Shown here one piece after another: positions 36,576 to 43,856 of a DNA stretch of 64,000 nt. This DNA is from Clostridia bacterium (GTDB lineage: Bacteria > Bacillota_A > Clostridia > Oscillospirales > CAG-272). Location: assembly GCA_017466455.1 (NCBI GenBank), contig JAFTUD010000022.1, positions 16,948 through 80,947 of the forward strand. Reading direction: 5' to 3'. Made by a program: the position numbers and the translations under genes. The notes beneath the pieces were generated by a model. The model saw only the letters and a list, made by a program, of their open reading frames with translations, did no database searches and was not told where the DNA came from. Each line of letters opens with the position of its first letter. Within the stretch, counting starts at the first letter, position 1.

Positions 36576-37265
36576 TTACGCGGGATTTGTGTTTGTTGAT
36601 GCGGTCTTTGGAGCCTCTGCAAGGTCAATATCAACCGCCTCGTTTACATCGTCGTCTACGAATACGAAGCCGTCAGCCTCAAGGTCGTTTGTCGCGCTTG
36701 AGAACATATCGTCTGATACGACACGAACAGTAACATCAATGCTTTCAATAGCCTTCTTAATAGCACCGCCGACTGTGTTAGCCTTAACAACGATCTTGTC
36801 CTGAAGTGACTGAACAAGCTTTGAAAGTGTAATTACATCATCGGTATTCTTAAGAAGCGCGTTGAACTTCTTCTCCGGAATAAGCTTTACAAGAAATCTG
36901 TACTCACCGTTTTCATAGAAGATTTCAACCGATGAGAAGAATCTGTCAAGCAGGTTGCAAAGACCAACGAGCTGATCGTATTCTATCTTTGCGTTTGCGA
37001 GCTTTTGCTGTGTTCTTGAAATATCGCTCTTTGCTCTGTTAATCTCGGCAATTTTCTTGTGATCTGTCTTTTTGATGGGTGTTGACTTCATTCCGTCGTA
37101 CTTTACAACGCTGTCGTCAAATGCAAGCTGAGCATCTGAAAGCCTTTTGAGCCAATCCTCAAGCTTGTCCTCATAGATTTTCTTTGCGCTTGATACAATG
37201 TCAAGCTCGCCGTTTGCTCTTTTGTGATAATACCTTTGAATAAATCCTTCTTTTAGTTCTGCCAT
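36576..37265 (-). CDS. Coiled-coil protein, first gene of the operon
   Basis: A 229-residue soluble protein. Residues 25-100 form a helical hairpin (AKKIYEDKLEDWLKRLSDAQ ... ISRTQQKLANAKIEYDQLV). A central segment with IFYENGEYRFLVKLIPEKKF follows, then a helical part. The C-terminus is acidic and low-complexity (DDDVNEAVDIDLAEAP). No known family recognised. It is the first gene after the promoter at 37618-37646, 27 bp before the ESCRT-III-like gene, with AAGGAG before the ATG. A second filament-forming or regulatory subunit is plausible. Confidence 0.7.
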   Translation of the reverse strand: MAELKEGFIQRYYHKRANGELDIVSSAKKIYEDKLEDWLKRLSDAQLAFDDSVVKYDGMKSTPIKKTDHKKIAEINRAKSDISRTQQKLANAKIEYDQLVGLCNLLDRFFSSVEIFYENGEYRFLVKLIPEKKFNALLKNTDDVITLSKLVQSLQDKIVVKANTVGGAIKKAIESIDVTVRVVSDDMFSSATNDLEADGFVFVDDDVNEAVDIDLAEAPKTASTNTNPA

Positions 37266-37617
37266 TTTAATTTCTCCTTATTTTTATTAGCTTTGATTTT
37301 CATTTGTTTTACATCGCCCTTCTCCTTTTGCTTGATGTACTCATTTTAGCACATTCAAAACAGCTGTGTGTCACACTTTTATGGACGGTTTACGATTTTT
37401 TGAAATTTTTATTTTTTGGAAATTTCGCTTTTCGCAAATCCGTAAGGGGAAATGATTTCTGCCCCTTCATTTTGTGTGGCTTTGATGGTTTAATTATAAT
37501 CCCTAAAAGGGGTAGCTCGGTCACACTTTTATGGACACGGGGCGAATTTTGAGGATTTTTTAATTTTCGTCAAATTTTGTTATAAATTAACAAAAAATTA
37601 TATAAATCTACATTATA

Positions 37618-37646
37618 ATAATAACATTTTGTACTATAAATGTCAA
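37618..37646 (-). promoter_or_regulatory. Promoter of the coiled-coil/AAA+/protease operon
   Basis: TTGACA (37646-37641), a 17-bp spacer and TATTAT (37623-37618) on the minus strand, about 350 bp upstream of the first gene. Confidence 0.7.
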
Positions 37647-38005
37647 GTAAAACCACGCATTTTTGTGCGAGATATCCAAATTTTAGCTCAATGGGCGCAT
37701 GGGGCAAGTCCAAGCCTTGTGCGGGCTACCGAAAGCATGCGGTTTACTATGTCAATAGTACAGTCAAATTTGTAGAAATTGAAGCTACACCGCCCCTTGC
37801 CTTGGTGAACAGTAGTCATATTTTATCATTAAAAAAGCATGCGTGTGTCACAAATTAAATGACAAGGCGCGCGTTTTTTAAGCGATTTTAACTGAATATT
37901 ATATATAATATAATAAATAATGAAGAAAAAGCAGGTGAGGACCAATGCGCTTAACATTGTAATCCTCACTCGCTTCTTGCTTCTATGCAAAACCAAACAA
38001 TCTTA

Positions 38006-38085
38006 GCGGGGACGCCCGAGAGCCTCGGGTGGCAAATTCCGCCATCGTGCAGTATGAATTTGTTCCACACACCACGAAGCAGTTT
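38006..38085 (+). repeat. Structured repeat E3
   Basis: CCCGAGAGCCTCGGG hairpin, AAATTCCGCCATCGTGCAGT, TTTGTTCCACACACCACGAAG. Confidence 0.7.
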
Positions 38086-38086
38086 T

Positions 38087-38245
38087 CTTCATGGCGTTAG
38101 CCAATTCATGACCGCAGGTCAATTCATGTCACGAAGTGACAATTCATGCGATCTTGCTCGCAATTCATGTTCGCTTGCGAACAATTCATGACGCAAAGCG
38201 TCAATTCATGCACGCTTGCGTGCAATTCACGACCGCAAGTCAATT
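38087..38245 (+). repeat. CAATTCATG-spaced hairpin array
   Basis: Eight units. Each has a different short stem (TGGC/GCCA, GACC/GGTC, TCAC/GTGA, GCGA/TCGC, TTCGC/GCGAA, ACGC/GCGT, CACGC/GCGTG, GAC/GTC), with CAATTCATG between them. The last hairpin encodes the C-terminal residues of the gene that follows on the minus strand. Confidence 0.85.
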
Positions 38246-38658
38246 CTCTTTATGTGTTTATTTTCTCTTTCAAATTTTCTTATGAGCTTAGAATAATATT
38301 TTCTGAAGCCGTCACTATCCATTTTATCAATCAGATCCTCAAGCCTGTCAAGGGATTTATTTGTGATTATTCCGTAAAACGGCGTATCGTTCACACGCGA
38401 GCGAAACGATTTTTCAAGCTCCAGCTGAAGCTCAAGAGAGCTTTTCGCGCTTTCCATAAATTTTATATTGTCATCAAGCGCCTCAATCACATTGTCTGAC
38501 ACGGAAAAGGACTTGAAATCGCCCTCGCCCCGTATGGCATCAAGCTTTATTCTTGCCCCCTCGCATAGATGCGCTAATTTCTCAATAAATTTCTCCAAGC
38601 GCGCCATAAGCAGTGCGACCTCATCGGCACTTATCGCCTTTTTCTTAAAAATACTCAT
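38227..38658 (-). CDS. Small helical protein, unknown
   Basis: A 143-residue basic, all-helical soluble protein starting MSIFKKKAISADEVALLMAR; it has no recognised family. The start at 38658 is chosen over an upstream in-frame ATG because AAGGGGGAT lies 7 nt before it. The final residues D-L-R-S and the stop are encoded by the last hairpin of the adjacent CAATTCATG array, so the C-terminus seems to have been rewritten by repeat DNA. Its size and helical pattern recall the 171-residue operon protein, but I cannot show homology. Confidence 0.65.
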   Translation of the reverse strand: MSIFKKKAISADEVALLMARLEKFIEKLAHLCEGARIKLDAIRGEGDFKSFSVSDNVIEALDDNIKFMESAKSSLELQLELEKSFRSRVNDTPFYGIITNKSLDRLEDLIDKMDSDGFRKYYSKLIRKFERENKHIKRIDLRS

Positions 38659-38749
38659 AATAATCCCCCTTAATCCTACTAAAATTATTTTATCAAGCCG
38701 TAAAACCCGTGTCAAGACCCTACGGCGCTTTGTCGCTTGCGCTGTGACA

Positions 38750-38783
38750 AAACGGGGCTGTTGCTATTGCAACAGCCCCGTTT
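38750..38783. terminator. Intrinsic terminator
   Basis: A perfect 15-bp stem AAACGGGGCTGTTGC/GCAACAGCCCCGTTT with a 4-nt loop, 3 bp beyond the stop codon of the 240-residue gene. Confidence 0.9.
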
Positions 38784-38786
38784 GCT

Positions 38787-39509
38787 TTATTCATCATCTT
38801 CGTCATCATAAACAGGAAAGCCGAAAAGCTCGCAAGCGTTGACAAATGACCGCGGAAAATCGTTGCTTCCGCTATATTTTCGCTTTTTTCCGTCATTATA
38901 GGTTATTTTAAGCTCCCACTGCGTTCCGTCTAAAACGCCATCGTCACGATACTCCCTTGCCCACAGACCAACCCCGAGCGCTTTAAATCTTGAAAGGAAC
39001 TCCGCCCTTGGCATTAAATCCTCAATCGCCGACTCATCACGCATAAAATGCTCAAGCTCCTTATCACTATAAAATCCACGGTCATAGCCAAAGGGTAGCT
39101 CAATACGGGTGGCAATTTCGCCCTCAAGATTAACTATAACAGGGTCGCTCGGGTCGCCATATCCACCACGCCAAAAGCATATTTCCTTTATTTCCTCTAT
39201 TTTTTTGTCAAAGCCTGCGTTGCTCCTGCGCCCCTGCTTGATAACAAACGGAATGTTGTGAGGTAAGCCCACGCACTCGCCCTCATATTTTGAAAAATCA
39301 AGCTTAATTCCTCGCTCCTTCGCTTCCTGAATGAGCCTTGCGGTAAGCCAAAGCCCCTCACTGTCAATATACTGCGCAAATCGCGTAAACTGCGTATCAC
39401 CGCTAACCTTGTCCTTAAGGATAGCAAGCGCAAGGTCAAAGGCGGAAATTTCCTCTCCCATTCGTTTTTCAAGCTCGTTTCCAAGCTCCCTGATAATTTC
39501 GTATCTCAT
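38787..39509 (-). CDS. Hypothetical protein, 240 residues
   Basis: A soluble acidic protein. The N-terminal half is helical (YEIIRELGNELEKRMGEEIS). The C-terminal part has the pattern W-E-L-K-I-T-Y-N-D-G-K-K...S-G-S-N-D-F-P, a motif seen at the end of various Bacillota proteins of unknown function. It ends in YDDEDDE. AGGAG precedes the ATG and a strong terminator follows, so it is a monocistronic gene. No enzymatic motif is visible, and a link to the operon at 37 kb is only positional. Confidence 0.7.
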   Translation of the reverse strand: MRYEIIRELGNELEKRMGEEISAFDLALAILKDKVSGDTQFTRFAQYIDSEGLWLTARLIQEAKERGIKLDFSKYEGECVGLPHNIPFVIKQGRRSNAGFDKKIEEIKEICFWRGGYGDPSDPVIVNLEGEIATRIELPFGYDRGFYSDKELEHFMRDESAIEDLMPRAEFLSRFKALGVGLWAREYRDDGVLDGTQWELKITYNDGKKRKYSGSNDFPRSFVNACELFGFPVYDDEDDE

Positions 39510-40721
39510 AAATTCTCCTAATGATTTTTTGTGCGCTTTAGCGCTATTTTTGTGCTTCTATTTTGATTATAACACCTGATTTTTTATATGTAAAGGCTAA
39601 AATGTACTAAAAAACGGACATTGTAATCCCCTGCGCCAAAATCCCTTTTTTGCCCTCTTGCGCTACCGTTTGATAGCCATATACTACTCGCTTGCATTCC
39701 AATGTATCTACCGTAAGCAATAGCCGTACGCTAAGGACTCACGCGCCAATCTATTTACTTTAAAGATGGCTATATGCTAAGGGCGCTTGCCCCCTCGCGC
39801 CTACCCATTCAAGACAACGATTTGTTGACCTTCCCTGCCCGCAAGCCCTTTTATTTTCTGCCCTGCTATCAACCGCTTGATAATGTTGACAAAATCAACA
39901 AATTGCCTCGTAGAGAGATGGGGCGAGGCGGTAGCAAAATAGGACAAAAAGGGGTCAAAAGTGGCTAAAAACAGTCAAAAATCCCACGAAATGAGGTCTT
40001 TTGCCAAAAGAAAATTATATTAGACAGCGCCCTTCGGCATAATTTACGGTAGGGAAATGTTAAAATAGCAATGAAAAAGGGAAAAGCACAGGGAAAATAT
40101 AGGGAAAAGGCGCATATAAGACGCTAAGCGGTGAGTTAAACGAGGGCTTACGGTAAGGTAAGGGTAAAGGACAAGCTCTGCAAGAGCAAAAAGCACTTAA
40201 AGCAGGCTTTTGCAAGCTAAGGGCGAGCATAAAAGCACCCCCGAGGCGATAAAAAGGCAAAGAGATTGAAAATCCTGCCGTAATCCCCCCCTTACACGCC
40301 TTAATCCCCCGCCTCGCCTTAAACCCCCGCGCCTCGCGCGCCCCCGGACCGTAAGGCAGGCACACTAAGGCAACCGCCAAAGCCACCGAGCGCACCGATT
40401 AGAGCGAAAAAATGACCGCCAGCGCACAGCTGACGGTCACTGACCCGTGAAATGAATGAAAGGAAGAACCACGGGTCATCAATGGAAAATAAAATAAAAG
40501 GAGATTTTTAAATATGAAAAAATCTATCAATAACAACTTCGGATAGTCCACAACCAACAAAAGGCTATCCATTACGCCCGTTGGTGGCTTGCTATATATA
40601 ATATAGCGCGCGAGAACTGTAAAATCAGGCGCAAATTTGGTATTTTTCGCCCTTCCCTGTTCTTTTCCCTTGCTTCCTACTAATATCAACATAAAACAAG
40701 GACAAAAAAGGAGTACATAAT
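39510..40721. other. Coding-strand switch region upstream of noc
   Basis: No credible gene in 1.2 kb. The strand of transcription flips here from minus to plus. The 40400-40612 part holds several nested stems (separate entry). No DnaA-box cluster was seen; the remainder shows no features I can name. Confidence 0.6.
40410..40612 (+). ncRNA. Candidate structured RNA or leader upstream of noc
   Basis: Consecutive stems: TGACCG/CGGTCA with inner CAGC/GCTG (40413-40439), TGACCCGTG/CACGGGTCA (40440-40479), GGATAG/CTATCC (40541-40571), ACCAAC/GTTGGT overlapping the last loop, and GCTATA/TATAGC (about 40590-40607). The gene start is at 40722. No family recognised. Confidence 0.4.
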
Positions 40722-41549
40722 ATGAGCATTTACTGCCAAAAGCAAACAAAAACCGAAAACGAGGGGATATTTTCGCTTGAAATAAGCAAGATTTGCGCAA
40801 ATCCCAACCAACCGAGGCGAATTTTTGATGACGAGGCGATTTTAAAGCTTGCCGATAGCATACGCCAATACGGAATAATTCAACCTCTATGCGTGAGAAA
40901 AATGGGCGAGGGATACGAGCTTATTTCGGGGGAGCGACGATTAAGAGCCTCAAAGGAGCTTGGAATGACTCATGTTCCGTGCGTGATTATGGATATAAAC
41001 GAGTCAAAAAGCGCCGAAATATCAATAATTGAGAATTTAATAAGAGAGGATCTCAATATTTTTGAGCAAGCGGGCGCGATTGAAACGCTTATTGAGATGT
41101 ATGGAATGACGCAGGAGCAAATCGCTAAAAAGCTAAGCAACAGTCAGTCGTTTGTGGCGAACAAGCTAAGGCTTCTCCGCTTATCTACCTCTGAAAGAGA
41201 GAAAATTCTTGAAAACAATCTTACCGAAAGGCACGCAAGAGCGCTTTTGCGCATACTTGACCCTGTTTCCCGTGAAACAATTCTCAATAAAATCATAGAA
41301 AATAACTTAAATGTAGTAAAAAGCGAGGAGCTAATTGACCAATTTGTTACGGGAAATGGCGCAAATGACCCTAAAAAGCCGAAAATGCGCAATCCTATCA
41401 AGGATATAAAATCCTTTTATTCCTCTATTGACAGACTAATTGATGCGGTGAAGCTCTCGGGAGTTGAGGTTAAGAGCAGAATTGTTGACAGCGATGATTT
41501 TACGGAGCTTACTATTTTAATTCCGTCGGGCTCTTGTGTTGAGCAGTAA
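40722..41549 (+). CDS. noc: Noc-like ParB paralogue (nucleoid occlusion protein)
   Basis: A 275-residue CTP-dependent ParB-family clamp. It has ICANPNQPRR, the CTP motif ISGERRLRASKE, the ENLIREDL block and a helix-turn-helix MTQEQIAKKLSNSQSFVANKLRLLRL. In the recognition region it has S-Q-S and A-N-K-L-R; the Gln and Lys match the residues known to distinguish Noc from ParB (which has Arg and Thr). The order noc-parA-parB is the usual one in Bacillota. The typical N-terminal membrane-targeting helix of Bacillus Noc is not obvious. AAAGGAG precedes the ATG. Confidence 0.82.
   Translation: MSIYCQKQTKTENEGIFSLEISKICANPNQPRRIFDDEAILKLADSIRQYGIIQPLCVRKMGEGYELISGERRLRASKELGMTHVPCVIMDINESKSAEISIIENLIREDLNIFEQAGAIETLIEMYGMTQEQIAKKLSNSQSFVANKLRLLRLSTSEREKILENNLTERHARALLRILDPVSRETILNKIIENNLNVVKSEELIDQFVTGNGANDPKKPKMRNPIKDIKSFYSSIDRLIDAVKLSGVEVKSRIVDSDDFTELTILIPSGSCVEQ
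41264..41279. promoter_or_regulatory. parS: parS-like site within noc (hybrid half-sites)
   Basis: TGTTTCCCGTGAAACA, one mismatch from consensus parS. The left half TTTCCC matches a Noc-binding half-site and the right half GTGAAA matches parS. Confidence 0.75.
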
Positions 41550-41602
41550 AATATCTTCAAAGCAATATCTTTTCTTATCAGAGCTTTCTTAAAATCAAAG
41601 AA

Positions 41603-41636
41603 ACAAGCAAAACCGCCTCGTGCGGTTTTTGTTTGT
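41603..41636 (+). terminator. Intrinsic terminator after noc
   Basis: AAAACCGC/GCGGTTTT stem with CTCGT loop and T-run, 55 bp after the noc stop. Confidence 0.88.
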
Positions 41637-41638
41637 AA

Positions 41639-41654
41639 TGTTTCATGTGAAACA
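41639..41654. promoter_or_regulatory. parS: parS site (variant CATGTG core)
   Basis: TGTTTCATGTGAAACA; the reverse complement of the two variant sites at 42064 and 42186. Confidence 0.88.
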
Positions 41655-42005
41655 TTAACGAAGGGGCACAGCGAGGTCGCAACAAAGCCCGAAAGAGCTG
41701 ACAGCGGTTAAGAGAGGGGCGAGGGGTTTTCCACAATTTAGCCGAAATGTCTAATGGGTGATACAAATCGGCAGAAAAACCTGAAAACCCTTTTGCCAAG
41801 CGGACTTTCAGACCTTCGGTGGCTTGAAAAGGCGGGTCAAACCGACCGCCAACATCGCCAATGGTGGAAAACTTGTTCATATGTGTGGAAAATGGAATCG
41901 AGGGATTTTGCGGTTAATTTCGCTTTGCAAGCAAGATCTTGGGCACGAGCTGAGTGTATCTTGACCGATGATTTTTCTCGCCCTGAGAACGCGGAGAAGG
42001 GCGAA

Positions 42006-42021
42006 TGTTTCACGTGAAACA
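42006..42021. promoter_or_regulatory. parS: parS site (perfect consensus)
   Basis: TGTTTCACGTGAAACA, the canonical palindromic ParB-binding centromere site. Confidence 0.95.
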
Positions 42022-42063
42022 TCTACGCTTGAGGGCGTGCGGTGCGTTAGCGTACTTACCAAA

Positions 42064-42079
42064 TGTTTCACATGAAACA
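42064..42079. promoter_or_regulatory. parS: parS site (variant CACATG core)
   Basis: TGTTTCACATGAAACA, 58 bp from the perfect site. Confidence 0.88.
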
Positions 42080-42185
42080 TTCATGTTGCAACAAGAATAC
42101 GAACGGAACGCCTTGCCCCTTACTCCTTTCCCTTGCGAGTGCGAGTAAATTGCTCAATTTTGCTTTGTGACAAACAAAAAATAAA

Positions 42186-42201
42186 TGTTTCACATGAAAC
42201 A
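42186..42201. promoter_or_regulatory. parS: parS site (variant CACATG core)
   Basis: TGTTTCACATGAAACA, identical to the site at 42064. Confidence 0.88.
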
Positions 42202-43599
42202 TTGTGGCGCGTCGGTATAAGCTTGGGGAAAATTTGCGTAAATTTTGCGCATTTTTCCTACAAAACGGCGTAAATATGTGCGATTTGCTCCTATAATACC
42301 TCAAATAGCGCCTCAACAATTCACCCCAATAATGCAAAGTTGACTGATATTCCAATGCTTTCCGACTCAAATAATGCCTCAATAATGCCTCGCAATATCC
42401 TTCAAATGCGCTCCGCAACATCTCAAGGCGTGTTAAGACAGCGCAAAAGGGCAGGGCGAGGGGCGAAAATCAAGCGGTGCGAGCCTTATAAAGGGGCAAA
42501 TGTGAATGTGTATATGATAAAAATGCCTGCGAAAAGGGCGCATATGAGGGAAATTAACCGTGGATAAGGGGCGTTTATAAGAGCGTTTATGTCTATGGGC
42601 AAGGCATCTGCGTAGCAGGCTCTATGGAAGAAACGCCATATATGGGCAAAATATGTGGGAGAAATGGTGGCACACACGGGCAAAAATGCGTTTTCGGGCT
42701 AAAATAGCTCTGATTTTGCGGATTTTTCTTAAATTTCCGCCAAATTGTCTCTGCTCTTTTTGGTTTTACATCGGCTACCGTGCCTCTGAATAGGGCAAAG
42801 GCATAAAAATCTCAAATACAATGGGCTCTTTTGAGGCTTTTTGGGCGATAAATCCTTTTTGCAGAGCTAAAACCGCTGAATAATTAGCGAAAGATGACGG
42901 ATAGAGAAGTAGCAGAAGAAGCAAGCAAACGGATAAAAAGCAAAAGAAGGCGCAGGCAAGTGGGCGCAATTAAGCCGAGAAATAGCGAGGATAAATAGGG
43001 CAAGCGGAGAATAATACGGTGTATCGGCAAGAAAAGGGCGCAAAAATCGCAAAAAATACGAAAATATGGTGCGCAAAAAAGGCTTGATTTATAGGTAAAA
43101 ATTGCAAAAATACATCAATCGCGCTTAAAAGGCGATCGTTTTACCGCGCCGTTTATTATCCTAAGATAAGCCTAAAATAAGCCCTAAGGTAAGCTCCTAA
43201 GATAAGCCAACGGCTCTTTTTTATCCTCTTTATTATGTCTTTTTTGCAACAAAACGATATTTTTAATGCAAAAATTATGCTTTTTCGGAGCGAATTTGCG
43301 CAGTGCGCCTCTCACCGATTTTTTCGGGGGTGCGAGGTGTAGTATTTACGCGCCTTTTCGACTCTTTTTCTCTTTTGGCGTTCCTTTTGACCGATTTTTG
43401 ATGAATTTTTGACCGATTTTTGCGCGCTTGTGTGAGATTTTGCGCTGATTTTTAGAATTTTTGGGGCGATTTTTTGATTTTTAGGGTAATTTTTTGATTT
43501 TCGAGGTGATTTTTTGGATTTTTCGGCACGCCCTTGGCTTTTTTGAGTATGAGTTACGGTTGATTTTATCAAATTTTGCTCAAGATTTCAAAATATCTC

Positions 43600-43629
43600 T
43601 TGACTTTTGATATATATATATGTTATACT
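43600..43629 (+). promoter_or_regulatory. Strong promoter upstream of parA
   Basis: TTGACT (43600-43605), an 18-bp spacer and TATACT (43624-43629). A hairpin with T-run begins about 10 bp after the predicted transcription start. Confidence 0.7.
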
Positions 43630-43645
43630 CTATTTAACAGTTACG

Positions 43646-43674
43646 GACCGTGGGATTTCTTCGGTCTTTTTTGA
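43646..43674 (+). terminator. Terminator-like hairpin in the parA leader
   Basis: GACCG/CGGTC stem, 11-nt loop and TTTTTT. It would end the transcript after roughly 40 nt unless read through. Confidence 0.55.
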
Positions 43675-43856
43675 GCGATTTTGCGGTTTTTGTCATCTTT
43701 TGCCCGTTTTTTGGCGGTTTTATCGGATTTTGGCGCTTTTCGGCAACGCCTTAGCGTGGACAAGCCCCTGATAAAGCGGACAATTATGAACAAACGATTA
43801 CATAAATATTAACAAATTGTGAACAAAAATCGCATATCACAGAACACGAGGTGCAA

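Larger units (their letters stand above)
37266..38226. other. Operon upstream region with short direct repeats
   Basis: No credible gene. It contains the operon promoter and a 17-bp direct repeat, GTCACACTTTTATGGAC, at 37370-37386 and 37520-37536, possibly the footprint of a lost insertion sequence. There is an unannotated segment at 37660-37860 with palindrome-like AGCATGCG words, an AT-rich tract at 37890-37930, an E3 copy at 38006-38085 and a hairpin array to the end. Confidence 0.6.
41550..43856. other. Gene-free partition region between noc and parA
   Basis: 2.3 kb without a credible gene. It contains four parS sites (41639-42201), a terminator for noc, scattered GTGGAAAA/TTTTCCACA words near 41715 and 41865-41892, a CCTAAGATAAGC short tandem repeat (43158-43212), a T-rich tract with repeated GATTTTT (43320-43550) and a promoter-terminator pair at 43600-43674. 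This looks like a centromere-like locus. Confidence 0.7.

Noticed and set aside
37660..37860. Riboswitch or tRNA-like RNA before the coiled-coil operon
   Set aside because: Some palindromic words are present, but I could not build a consistent fold or match a known class.
38087..38245. CRISPR array
   Set aside because: Units are 17-20 bp, the constant part is only 9 bp and the variable parts are self-complementary. No cas gene is in the window.
40399..40800. 133-residue minus-strand open frame overlapping the noc start
   Set aside because: No ribosome binding site, hydrophobic low-complexity content, and it covers the structured region and noc promoter area.
42068..42683. Several 65-117-residue open frames between the parS sites and parA
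   Set aside because: No ribosome binding sites or protein-like composition; frames overlap parS sites on both strands.
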